A stretch of DNA of 64,000 bases from Epiperipatus broadwayi (Eukaryota > Onychophora > Udeonychophora > Euonychophora > Peripatidae), in NCBI GenBank assembly GCA_028023455.1, contig JAQFVV010000013.1, positions 14,270,258 through 14,334,257 on the forward strand, given 5' to 3'. The notes beneath the pieces were generated by a model. The model ran no database searches, had not been told where the DNA came from, and saw only the letters and a list, made by a program, of their open reading frames with translations. The position numbers and the translations under genes were made by a program. Positions 29,390 through 40,558 of the stretch are shown piece by piece. Within the stretch, counting starts at the first letter, position 1, and each line of letters starts with the position of its first letter.

Positions 29390-29960
29390 CAGGGGTTAGC
29401 AAACAATAGCTCATGAGCCATATGTGGCTCTTTGGACATATATAACTGGCTCTTCAGTTATGTCTATGTTTTTCCTCAGGACCTAATTGAAACACACATT
29501 CAAAAAAAAAAAACAAAAACATTGCAAATATCAAAATAAAAAATAACGAGATAAAGATAAAACCAGAACAAATCCAGGACATCCCCTTACTTTGTAGTAA
29601 AATTGAAAATAAAATTATCATAGTTTCAATTTATAAAATTTTTAAAAGATTTTATTAATGTAAAAATAGTATTTTATTAATGCAAAAATAGTATTTTATG
29701 GTGGATGTTACATCCCAACCGAATCAGCTCAATCATAAATTACAAGGTATGGGAAATACTGCTTTTTCAATGGTAGAATAAATTATTTTGTTTGAAAAGA
29801 AATTGATTCTATTTGCTGAAGATTTAGAGAGGGGAACTTTAGTTCATTTCCCAAACTTGTCTCATTATTATTGAAAAATTAATTTTAAAACAATTTTAAA
29901 CATGAGATAATCTTTTCTTCAAAGATGCTTGGATCTATCATTGATTAGTACTCTGGTTTT
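29390..29960 (+). mobile_element. hAT transposon 5' end and transposase scrap, cut by the gap
   Basis: CAGGGGTTAGCAAACAATAG at 29390 followed by a GAGCCATATGTGGCTCTTTG block is a typical hAT-type terminal inverted repeat and subterminal region. Downstream, 29701-29875 reads VDVTSQPNQLNHKLQGMGNT, one stop, then ILFEKKLILFAEDLERGTLV and HFPNLSHY. The pattern HLNxLNxxLQG...F..KL.L....L..G.l.HFP is the middle of hAT transposases of the GTF2IRD2/ZBED5/SCAND3-like group. The distance from TIR to this region is far too short for the full gene, so the 5' coding part is deleted. The rest would lie in the gap; no right terminus is seen after it. Confidence 0.65.
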
Positions 29961-30460
29961 NNNNNNNNNNNNNNNNNNNNNNNNNNNNNNNNNNNNNNNN
30001 NNNNNNNNNNNNNNNNNNNNNNNNNNNNNNNNNNNNNNNNNNNNNNNNNNNNNNNNNNNNNNNNNNNNNNNNNNNNNNNNNNNNNNNNNNNNNNNNNNNN
30101 NNNNNNNNNNNNNNNNNNNNNNNNNNNNNNNNNNNNNNNNNNNNNNNNNNNNNNNNNNNNNNNNNNNNNNNNNNNNNNNNNNNNNNNNNNNNNNNNNNNN
30201 NNNNNNNNNNNNNNNNNNNNNNNNNNNNNNNNNNNNNNNNNNNNNNNNNNNNNNNNNNNNNNNNNNNNNNNNNNNNNNNNNNNNNNNNNNNNNNNNNNNN
30301 NNNNNNNNNNNNNNNNNNNNNNNNNNNNNNNNNNNNNNNNNNNNNNNNNNNNNNNNNNNNNNNNNNNNNNNNNNNNNNNNNNNNNNNNNNNNNNNNNNNN
30401 NNNNNNNNNNNNNNNNNNNNNNNNNNNNNNNNNNNNNNNNNNNNNNNNNNNNNNNNNNNN
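29961..30460. other. Scaffold gap of 500 N
   Basis: Exactly 500 undetermined bases, a conventional gap size, so the true distance is unknown. Open frames that cross it are meaningless. Confidence 0.99.
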
Positions 30461-32145
30461 TAATTTCGGAGTGGATTAATATCTATGCTAAATACAAACA
30501 TAACATTATTAATATAGTACAAGAATTTTTAGAAATGAAACATAGTCTTTATCCTTTGATTAATTAATTATGATTTTATAATTGATAATGCCATATTTAC
30601 ATTTGATGTAAATATTATTTTACTCTAAAATTTGTCATAGTTAGTAAACTTTTAATAAATGAAAGGATACTTCGGCTCAGTTCTTTAGTTTGATGATATA
30701 AAGATGATGGACTTCTTGAGTTATTTCATAGCTAAAAGGAGCTTATTCAACTCTGACTTTTATATATTGTGCCCTTTTCTATAGGTCAGTAATAGTTTAT
30801 AACAGTCAATTACTAAAAATTTTAAATTTAGAATATGTTCTTTTAATATGGTAATTGTATTAAGTCAATTATATCTTTAAAGTACAATTTGAAGCTAAAG
30901 AGAATACATAGTATATAAAATTATTTAAAAGTAGTTAAGTAAAGCTTAAAATATTGTTTCATATGGTTGTAAAAGCTGGCTATATTAAATAACACAGCTA
31001 TAAATAATTAAAAGTATATTTAATAAGTTCGATTTTAATAGTTCAAAACGTATAATTTAATAAATGCTATATTTAAATTTATTATCATATTTAATAGTCA
31101 AAATTAATATAGTATATTTTAAAAATAAACTTTATGATGGTGAGAATTGTATTTAATTCTATATTTTCTAAATTGTTCTTCCAAATTTTCTACCATAATT
31201 TCATAAATCTTCACAATTAATATCGTCAACAATATCTATACAATCTTTATTTTTTAGTTTCCAAATTTCATCTCAATAACGACAAAACTCAAGAAAAATA
31301 ACTGGTTAAAATAAAATACTGAATTAAATCTATTATTGAATAATAATAATACTGCTTCAAAAATAATTTTGCATATGGTTTCAAAAATTATAAAAAAATA
31401 ACATTCACCTTTAGCAGTTTTTAATGAATACAAATCAAACTAGGAACAATCTCTCTAAATGCTCCAGTATTAATTGATAATATGAATATATACACTGTTT
31501 AACGTGCAATGTGTGTAATGAGTAGAAGCAAATATTATCGTAATTATTAAAATAAAGTCACTTCTAATTGGAAAAAAAAATTAGAAAAAAAATTGCATTT
31601 ATAAAACTTTAGTTACATTTTTTTAAAATTAAAAATGTATTAAAAAAATTCTCTTTAAAATGTATTAAATTTTAGAAAAAGATATACTTAATATATATTT
31701 TTCTTTAAACATCAAGAGAAACTTTAATAGAAGTCATATAAACATGCATAAAACCTATAAGTGTAGATTTAAATAGGCTACAAAAATTTAATTGTAAAAG
31801 TTGTATAAATAATAAAATTTGGAAAAACTTTTAAAATCTAATGAAGAAGTTTCTAAATAAGGAATAATAAAAATGAGATTAATGTGCTAAAAGTAATTGC
31901 ACTTAGCAAACAGATCTAATCTTCCTTAACTAATATATTAATAAAAGAAAAAATGAAAAAAGAAAAGAGATAAACATTTATTTGATGTGTTATAAAGCAA
32001 ATAAATTACAGCTTTATACTGATTAATACTACAAATAATAATTTTTGTTTATTCAGCGTGTAGATCCATAGCTTTACTAATTATAAAATGCATAATAAAC
32101 AATTATATGAGTATAATATGCAAATATATAATATAAACTGTGTGG
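30461..32145. other. AT-rich non-coding DNA
   Basis: No gene, transposon terminus or repeat recognised between the gap and the dispersed repeat at 32.15 kb. Confidence 0.5.
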
Positions 32146-32428
32146 GAGATGATAATCTGGACCAACTGATGAGTGCTGGTTTAGCACAAAAAATATATAT
32201 ATTGGAAATCAGTTATCTTTTTCACATGTGTATGGTCATGTATATAGGTTATATGAGATAGAGCGGATAGTTGAAGGGATCATGAAAGTCTTTGTTCAAG
32301 TGCTTTATAGTTATATCTAAACTCCAAGTTTATAAATTATACTTGTATTCAATCAAATATTACAAGTATGTAATAGTAAAAAAGTGATGATGATGATGAT
32401 AATAATAATAATAATAATAATAATAGTA
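32146..32428 (+). repeat. Dispersed repeat H, copy 1, with (GAT)n(AAT)n tail
   Basis: Shares an ordered set of blocks with 44682-44885: TCTGGACCAACTGATGAGTG, TATATTGGAAATCAGTTAT, CATGTGTATGG, GGTTATATGAGATAGAGCGG, GTTCAAGTGC and ATACTTGTATTCAA. It ends in (GATGAT)n changing to (AAT)n at 32386-32428. The block that aligns with the GTTCAAATC of copy 2 resembles a Pol III B-box, so this is probably a SINE with a short tandem tail. Confidence 0.6.
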
Positions 32429-32429
32429 A

Positions 32430-33835
32430 TACCACCACATCAATCCATCCTGCAAGGTTTCCCTCTTAGTGCCTTACTATTCACTGCTTACATAAACCTT
32501 CTAATTAACATCATAGAGAATGAATACCTGGAATTTACATACCCTACCTAAACACCAACATCTCATGTATAACTTACATGGATGATCTCTCAATTTTTTT
32601 GCCATCAAAAAAATACACTCCCAAACATTTGAAGATTCTTTTATATTATAAAGACAACTACAGGTTAACATTCAACATGCAAAAATTGTATGCTTGGCAC
32701 ATCTCCACTGGTAATAGAGTAACAAATCATTTTAAATCCATTCCTTGGATTCCAGTTCAACCTGAAACATTCATCAATGTGGTCACTTATAAAAAATACA
32801 TTCAAAACCATAATAGAGAGTAAAGTTAATTTATTAACAAAATCATACTTCTCACTTTATCATATCACTTTTTAATATATTGTTCATGATAAAAATTACA
32901 TACTGTACTCCAACAAAATTATATACCAAAGTTTTTATTAATCAAATAAACTTACTCTGCAGGGAACTTCTGTGGGGTAAAATCATAATCTCAATATTCA
33001 TGAAATGTCTCAAAAGCTTACTCTCACAAAATGCACTAGGGTTTCACTTAATTCTAACATTCATAATCCAAAAAAAAACAAACAATTGACATAATCTCTC
33101 AATGTGCAAAAAATTCCCATATCTACAAACTGTCTATAAAAATCACTTCCACAGATAAACTACCTCCAATACAAGGATACTTGAAAACATTACTCACTCC
33201 ATTGTTGCCTATAAAAACATGATTTTCAAACTAATGCAAAAAAAATTCAAATTTTGGAAAATCCTTTCACTTTTACATCCTCTACAAGACAATGATAAAA
33301 CTTTGAGCAACTCGCCAACAAACAACTTTATTGTAAATTCAAATTATGGACACTTGAACTAAAAAATTATGACTTTTTATTAAAAATTAATCTTAATTTA
33401 CTTTCCACACAACCTTTTCTAAGATATAAAAGATACTTCCAAATGTAGACCAACTAAGTACCCTTTGTCACAAAGACTCAGAAACATAGGATCACATTTT
33501 CTTTCATGTCAAGGGCTTAATAAAATTTGATCAATAATATATATACTCCTTAAAAATGAAAAAAATAAAGATTAATAGCCTAAATTAATTATTCAAAAAG
33601 GAGTCTTTGCAAACATTAAGATCAGCATATTCATCTTATATGCCCTATGGTGCACAAGGTTAACCCAAGAAGGCACCCAAACACATTCAAAAATGAACTG
33701 GATAAAATATGTCAAAGTCTAAAGATTAACAAATCTAAAAATTTTCACTGACACCTGGTCTCAATTGCAGTTACCTTCAAGCCTATAATGATGAAATCAC
33801 TCAAGATTGAGAAATTCAAAATGAAAAATAAAAGC
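32430..33835 (+). pseudogene. Zinc-knuckle LINE, fragment C (RT to 3' end), degenerate
   Basis: Directly after the tandem tail, the plus strand reads QGFPLSALLFTAYINLLI (RT motif B region) and then MDDLSIFLPSKKYTPKHLKI (YMDD box). Further on come CRELLWGKIIISIFMKCLKS, TSEFLKINLNLLS-like pieces near 33370-33420, and TWSQLQLPSSL near 33755-33790. These align in order with ORF2 of copy B (YMDDVTIFLTSKKQ) and with copy A (CTKLLWGHKAIAISAKSLSK; TWSLIRQPSNL at its end). Frames are broken in many places. The piece begins inside RT and runs to the natural 3' end of ORF2; its (TAA)n tail is not visible, and the minus-strand RTE begins about 30 bases later. Confidence 0.75.
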
Positions 33836-33865
33836 CATAGAGTGTCACTTGTCATCACTGTAATT

Positions 33866-36775
33866 TTCATCAACTATTATCAATCCACTGCAGGATAAAG
33901 GTCTCTCCAAGTTCAAACCATCTCTGATCTTCAGCTTCTCTTCTCCACATCACTCCTGCACACTTTTTTATTTCATCCATCCATCTCACATGTGGTCTCT
34001 TTATGAGTCTTTTACAATCTCTTGGAATCCAGTTTAAGATTTCAATTGTCCATCTATTATCATCTCTTCTAGCAATATGTCTAGCCCAACTCCACTTCAG
34101 TCTTTTAATTTTTTCAATAACATCTGTTTGTTCTCTTACCCATATATTGCATTTTCAATCTCTTCTTATTACTCCTAACATGCATCACTCCATACTTCTT
34201 TGAGTGATCTGAAGTCTCTGTATTGCTCTTCTATTAAGGGTCCAAGTCTCAGATACATAAGTAAGAACTGGTAATACACATTTATTAAAAACCAGCCTTT
34301 TCTAACACATAGGCATATTTCCTTTTAATATCAAGTTATTTCTACCAAAAGCACACCAACCAAGTTTAATTCTATGATTAATTTTCTGCATTATGTTTTC
34401 ATCTGTATTAATAATCTGACCAAGATTTTGTAGTTATTACCTTCTTCTAACTCATCATGATCAATCTTTATTTTCATATTTTGAGAATATCCATTGAACA
34501 TTATTTTAGTCTTTTTAACATTTATCTTTAGTCCTACTTTCATCTGATAACTCCTGCAACATTTCCCGTAGATCTAAAGCATTATTTGCAAAAACAACTA
34601 CATCATCTGCAAAATCTAAATGACTTAAATAATCTCCATTTACTTTCAGTCCTTTAGTTTCTCATTTTAATCCACAAAATACTCCTTGCAGCACTGCTGT
34701 AAAAAGTTTAGGAGATATGGAACACCCTGTCTTACACTCTTTTCAATGTTGATTTTCCTACTATCATTATGTAATCTAATTGTTGCTGTTGCATTTTTAT
34801 AAATATTCTTTAAAATATGACAATATCCTGGATCTATATATTGATGATCCAATGCTTTAACCACTGAAGAAATGTTTATAGAATAAAATGTCTTTTCATA
34901 ATCTACAAATCCAAAGCATAATGGCAACTCATATTCATTTGTTCTTCTTCTCTCAATACCTGAATATGATTTACTGTACTAAAACCACTTTTAAATCTAT
35001 CTTGTTCTCTTGGTTGGTGAAAATCCAAGGTTCCCTGTAGAGGAGTTGTAATTATCTTGGTAAAAATTTTGTATAAAACTGATAAAAGGCTCATACGTCT
35101 GTAATTTGTAATATCTTCTTTATCACTTTTTTTAAATATTAATATTAATACTGCATTCTTTCAATCAACTGATATATCTTTGTCATTTAGACATTTGGTA
35201 TATAACTTTGCTAAAAAAATTTCTATTTCTTCACCTGCTTTTTTTAATATATCAATTATAAATTCCATCATTACCTGGAGCCTTTCCTTTCTTCATAAAT
35301 TTAATGCATGTCTTACTTCTTCATTTAAAATTCTGGGCAATTTGGAAGATATAATAGATATAGGAGATACTTGTTCTTTATTACTACATAATTCTTGATA
35401 GAAGTCTTTTACCAATTTCATGATCTCTTCTTTCTTTTTAGTAATAAATCCATCTTTTTTTCTTATTGCAGATACAAATTTCTAACCAATACCAAAATGT
35501 TGTTTTACACTCTTGAGACTTTTATTCTCTTCTACAGCTTTTCTTGCTAGTTCACAGTTATACTTTCTTATATCATTTTCAACTCTTTTCCACACTATTT
35601 TACAAAATTCGAGAAATTCAATCCTTTTTAATGCATCATTTTTGTATATCTTCAAATTCCTTCTTTTCTTCATAAATTCTTTAGTCTCAGTAAAAATTTT
35701 AGTGGACAATTGCTGCTTTTTTCTACCAGCTATCTTTGTTGCAGTTTTTAAAAATGTATCAGCTATTTTCTTATTAATTTCATTCAAATCTAAATCATGT
35801 TCAAAATCTACTAATACTTGAAACCGATTTGTAAGTTTTAATTTAAATTCATTAGAGTGTTTCTGAAGATTATGAATATCAATTGTAAATATTGTTTTTC
35901 TTAATAGTTTTTGCCTCTCTAGTCTTGCATTAACATGTATCTTACATCTTACTAATCAATGATCACTTCCTGTGTTAAATTTATTTACAATCTTGAAATA
36001 TGTATTTTTGTTAGTCAAAATATAATCCAATTCTGCTGTACCTTCATTTGGATGCTTCCATGTCCATTTCTTTTTAACATTTTTTTCAACAAATGAATTC
36101 ATAATATAAAGTTTTTCTTTTTCTGCAAACTACACAAGTCTATGACTTCTCTCATTTCTATTACCATAACCAAAATTACTTACAGCACTTTTATCTTTCA
36201 TTTGTTTACCAATTCTAGCATTAAAGTCTCCCATAACCATTTTAAAAGTTGTTTACTCTCATCAAAAGTCTTTTGATCATCCATATAAAAATCTTCTACT
36301 ACTTCATCACTATGAGAATTTGTTGGGGCATAAACTTAAATCATCTGCATTTAGTATCTGTTATTAAGTAGTATAACTAATCTTGCCACTCTGTCTGATA
36401 CACCATCAATCTCCACAATGTTGTTCTTTCACTTTTTATTTCTAATGAATCCTACTCCATTTGTATTTCCAATATTTGTGCCTTTATAGTAGAGTACATG
36501 TCCACTTTTCAAATCAATTGTCTCTTCACCTTTTCTTCTAACTTCACAAAGTCCAATAATGTCCCATTTAATATAAGACAGTTTTTCTTCTAATTCTTGC
36601 AATCTTCCTTCTCTTGAAAATGATCTGCAGTTGTAAGTAACTAAATAAAAAGTTGTCATCAATGGGTCCACAATCAGAAAATTCTTAGCACCCTTTACCT
36701 TCAGCAACCAAACCACTGCCTTGGTTGGTGACTTTATAGCCTCCTGGGAATAAGAGCCATGATTTATTTTTGTCT
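33866..36775 (-). mobile_element. RTE-clade LINE, nearly full length, inactive
   Basis: On the minus strand an AP-endonuclease/reverse-transcriptase polyprotein can be followed from about 36775 to 33866. The endonuclease starts with TYNCRSFSREGRLQELEEKL, KWDIIGLCEVRRKGEE and GHVLYYKGTNIGNTNGVGFI (36716-36429), the signature of RTE elements (often mis-annotated as craniofacial development protein 2-like). Then a linker rich in Lys/Glu (35787-35482), FGFVDYEKTFYSINISSVVK (motif A, 34927-34667), DFADDVVVFANNALDLREML (about 34620-34560), TYVSETWTLNRRAIQRLQ, and the C-terminal RPHVRWMDEIKKCAGVMWRR block. It ends in the RTE hallmark CTGCAGTGGATTGATAATAG. The FADD catalytic pair is intact, but many stops and frameshifts split the frame. 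Confidence 0.9.
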
Positions 36776-37351
36776 GTCATGATTGTATATATCTATTGGA
36801 AAAATATTTATCATTTACACATATATTCATTCTTGATCTTAAACTTAGAGGTAAAAAGCCAATAAACTCACCACACTGGATAATGCATGTTGGTGAATAG
36901 CCCATCCATGTTCATATACTATATGAATAATCACATAGTAATAACAGATGCAATAACAAGAACATATGGAGTGGACATTAAGAATGTGCCCTGCTAGGTT
37001 CCTTTAAGGCCTGCAAGAGGAATCAAAGGGATTTCTTTCAGTTAATACCAAACTCCTTTCTGCAACCATCACTACAATACCATAAGTTAAAAACACCTCA
37101 ATGAAATTGTGAACTTAAAATTAGATCTATGTTATAGTGAATTGAGGAAATTAAACATTATAAAAAAACTTAGAAGGATATGCATGTCAAATTAGCAACA
37201 AGGACAATTTAGCAACAATTTTTTCCTTTTTATTATAAGTAATTGATTTGCTAATGGTGTTCAAATGATAATGGACAATCCAGGATATTATATGTAGACA
37301 AACTATGTAAATGCAAAATTTGTAATTCTTTTGAGACAATAAAGGCCTTTT
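36776..37351. other. Non-coding spacer ending in a LINE-like 3' terminus
   Basis: No gene. The last bases before the array (TTGAGACAATAAAGGCCTTT then TGAAAC) resemble a retrotransposon 3' end with a polyadenylation-like AATAAA motif, compare TAATAAAATTCTTTGA before the array at 38697. This suggests that the 37352-37610 array is itself the tail of an element whose body has been lost or is too decayed to see. Confidence 0.4.
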
Positions 37352-37610
<259 letters not shown>

Positions 37611-38693
37611 CATGTTAATTACCACAAAAATAAAATATTTTTTTCCAATAATAAATTTCTCTAAACGTTTCAAATCAAAAATATCATCATTATGCACTAA
37701 ACTACTATGGGGACACAAAGCCATTGCAATATCCGCTAAATCTCTTAGCAAATCTACAAAAAACAATGGTTTAGGACTGCACACTATTTACACATTCCAT
37801 ATACAAAAATCAATCAACATATTAGCATCAACAATAAGACAATTCCCTAAACTAAAATGTTTGCTCACAATTACACCAACGGATACTCCACCTCCAAATT
37901 CACAGTATTTATCTTCACTAATACAAAGTGTCACAATAATATCTACTCAAATTAACATAGAAGCAACATATAAATATTCATACTGGCAAATTTATGAACT
38001 ACTATACCCAGAAAATCCTGGAGACACACAAACAACAATGCTTGGAATTAGCAATTATCAATTATTGAAAAAATTTAAAAAATGGTCATTAGAACCAAAA
38101 TATTTTGATTTTATATTAAAAATAAACCTTTATGCATTACCAACATCATATTTTCTTCGATACAGACATCTATATAAAAACATTGATCCTTTTTGCAATC
38201 TTTGCCACACAGCAGAAGAGACACAACAGCATATATTCTACTCATGCACAAGTTTATCCAATATATGCAAATTATTAATAGAAACTTACCAAAGAAAAAA
38301 TACATCATTAATAAACATATTACAATCTTTAAAAAAAAACTCTACCCTAATAATATGAGCAATAACTTTTTTACTATATGCATACTGGTGCACGAGATGC
38401 TCATTTACATTTGGTAACAATACAAGAAGACATCCAGCAACATTTACAAAAAACTTCAACAAATAAAAGAGCGGGATTACAAAATTAGTGCTCCAGATAT
38501 TGCAGCAGCAACATGGTCACTCATAAGACAGCCATCAAACCTATAACAGAATAACCATCAAACAGATTATTTAAAATGTAAAATACAATTGATTTTAAAA
38601 TTTAGAATTTGTTCCAAAGTCCTATGATTGCCTATGTAACAGAATGCAATCGTTTGTTGTAAATCTATGTAACATTTGTTTAATAAAATTCTT

Positions 38694-38696
<3 letters not shown>
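37611..38696 (+). mobile_element. Zinc-knuckle LINE, copy A: 3' part of ORF2 and 3' UTR
   Basis: Begins immediately after (ATA)n and ends immediately before (TAA)n. It carries the C-terminal third of ORF2, about 38547-38696 of 3' UTR, and an AATAAA-type motif (TAATAAAATTCTTTGA) just before the tandem tail. The 5' truncation falls a few tens of residues after the point where copy B stops. The 3' end resembles fragment C, which shares the terminal TWSLIRQPSNL/TWSQLQLPSSL peptide. Confidence 0.85.
37612..38546 (+). pseudogene. LINE ORF2 C-terminal domain with CCHC zinc-binding motif
   Basis: An open frame of 248 codons (37612-38358) contains SLCTKLLWGHKAIAISAKSL, then KYSYWQIYELLYP, then LKINLYALPTSYFLRYRHLY and the cysteine-histidine motif DPFCNLCHTAEETQQHIFYS followed by C (38194-38247, C-x2-C-x7-H-x4-C). 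This is the C-terminal zinc domain of L1/Tx1-type and related LINE ORF2 proteins (zf-RVT-like). After TGA at 38356-38358 the reading continues in the same frame as AITFLLYAYWCTRCS, then switches frame twice to end DIAAATWSLIRQPSNL at 38546. The copy therefore has about one nonsense and two frameshift changes. It lacks endonuclease and RT. Confidence 0.8.

Positions 38697-38780
<84 letters not shown>
38697..38780. repeat. (TAA)n tract joining LINE copy A to copy B
   Basis: About 28 TAA units. The left side is the 3' end of copy A. The right side passes after TAAATAATATGCGCATGCAC into the 5' UTR of copy B. It has the same strand and phase sense as the longer array at 37352. Confidence 0.97.
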
Positions 38781-38784
38781 TAAA

Positions 38785-39006
38785 TAATATGCGCATGCAC
38801 GTGTATGCCTAAGTCATCAAGAACGAAGGTCTTATTAATAATCTTTTTCTCCCCATATTCTAATCGTTTTCACACTTAAAAACTGTGATATATATCTGTG
38901 ATAGATAAAGACAGCGATGGCTGATTACTGAACAGTTGTTTTTCTAGCAAAAAGTAAGTAATATGGTCGTTCATAACAAAAAATAATTCTAACGTCATAA
39001 ACAAAC
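38785..39006 (+). promoter_or_regulatory. LINE copy B 5' UTR, likely internal promoter
   Basis: Between the (TAA)n tract and the ORF1 ATG the sequence is richer in G, C and CpG than its surroundings (ATGCGCATGCACGTGTATGC at the start; AACGTCATAAACAAACATGG around the start codon). LINEs usually carry their promoter here, but no specific element can be proven. The A at -3 before ATGG is a favourable eukaryotic start context. Confidence 0.4.
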
Positions 39007-40530
39007 ATGGCGTTGCGTCAAGAAGTAAACGACGTAAATTGCACTCAAACAAACGGCGATAAAATGAAAACTGCGACTATCGCAAAAACATATGCAAATG
39101 TAACAAAAATAAACCAGCAGCTTCACAGCATCGAAAAAAGTCCAGCATTAACACAGGCAGCAAGATTTAGGAAGGTAAATCAAGCCGACATAAATAATTT
39201 AAACCTCGTGGAAAACAATAATGAAGAGCCCTCCCCAACGATATGGAATCAAGATGAACTGCAAGAAATAAACGTTAATTTCAACAGTACCTTCCCAAAA
39301 AAATTATTCGCAACTTTCCAAAAATTTTTTTCACCGAGATCATTAGTGTTAGCTGTCACTGATAGGAATTTAACACTCTATAAATTCCCCAGAGAGCTTC
39401 TTTACGAGGAGCTGACAGCAACAGCATTGTGGGATACAGTCTCTAGTATTGGAGAGCATCCAAACTCGTGATACGTTGCAATTCAGTTTTTCGATGAACA
39501 TCAGCGTGCAAGATTTCAAACTAAAGTAAAAACTTTAGGAAGCTACGCGCTAATAATAGTCGATCAAAGCTTGCAAAACTATTGTAACGGAATAATTAAA
39601 AACACTTACTTCGGATATACCATTCAGGATTTTCAAAAATTAATACAGTCATTTGGCAAAGCTATTTATATAAAACAAATCTACTTATCCGACACCTCCA
39701 TACCGGTTTTCAGCAACAACTTTCAGTTCAAAATAAAGCTGAATGACAATGTAAACCCGGAGGATATTCCAACACAAATAATTGACCAGAATGCAATACT
39801 GACTATTCACATAAAAGGATTAAGGCCAAGATGTTTTGCGTGCGGTGAAACCGGACACTTAGCAATCGATTGCAACATCAAAATCAACCAGAAAAACCAA
39901 CCGAGCTCTGAAGATCAACCAACAGAAGCTCACCAACCGGAATCAAACAGTACAAAACAGATAACGAAAACAACTAATAAACAAGAAAAAATTAATAAAA
40001 AAACCACAGATCAACAGCAATTGAATAATAAAAAAACTGCACACACGTTGCCAGCACCTGAAATTCTGGATTTATCAACAAAATCAACCAATAGAATTCA
40101 AACCCCTACTAATAAAAAAACAGAAAGTCAACAACCTCAAGACGCTCCAATGGAAAAAATAGCGCACAATCTAAGTCAGCCTACCAAAAATACTGACGAA
40201 AAAGAGATAATAAAAGAACAAATAAACTCACACAGTAATAGTGATCAAGAAAAAATATATATAACACACCAAACACCCAATATTAAAAATAATACAACAA
40301 TGGAAATTATGGAAGCTATCACCCCAAATATGCCTCAAATCACCAAAGCTGACACAGAACAAAGAAGAAGACCAGGCCGCCCACCAAAGAAAAATAGAGG
40401 GCCCAAAAAAATCAAAACAGAATCCAACCTTAGCCTTTCTGATCACAACAATACAACTACAGTGGAAACAGATGAAGATCTGGAAATGGAATATGAGAAT
40501 GAATGGGAAGAAACACCAGATCAACCCTAA
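39007..40530 (+). pseudogene. LINE ORF1: CCHC zinc-knuckle protein with AT-hook-like tail
   Basis: The frame runs 507 codons from ATG (MALRQEVNDVNCTQTN) to TAA, with a single in-frame TGA at 39469-39471 (codon 155). Reading continues as YVAIQFFDEHQRARFQTKVK, so one C-to-T change of CGA would explain the stop. The middle part has an RNA-binding-like region, then the knuckle RCFACGETGHLAIDC (39832-39873, C-x2-C-x4-H-x4-C). The C-terminal third is polar and Gln/Asn/Thr/Lys-rich. It contains RRRPGRPPKKNRGPKK (40363 onward), an AT-hook-like basic patch centred on GRP, and ends in an acidic tail (ETDEDLEMEYENEWEE). ORF1 proteins of this type bind the element RNA; the AT-hook would add AT-rich DNA affinity, which is inference. 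It lies just upstream of ORF2. Confidence 0.85.
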
Positions 40531-40558
40531 TATTTAAATCTCAACCAAAAAACATATA

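Noticed and set aside
29929-30567. About 200-codon frames on both strands over the gap
   Set aside because: The frames consist mainly of unknown bases; only the first few codons have sequence.
35180-35821. Plus-strand frames of 72 and 102 codons
   Set aside because: They lie opposite the minus-strand RTE coding region, which has recognisable domains; the plus frames are shadows of its A+G-rich strand.
40228-40524. 98-codon minus-strand frame with Cys/Phe-rich sequence
   Set aside because: Lies antisense to the ORF1 C-terminus; composition is explained by the Lys/Asn/Gln-rich sense strand.
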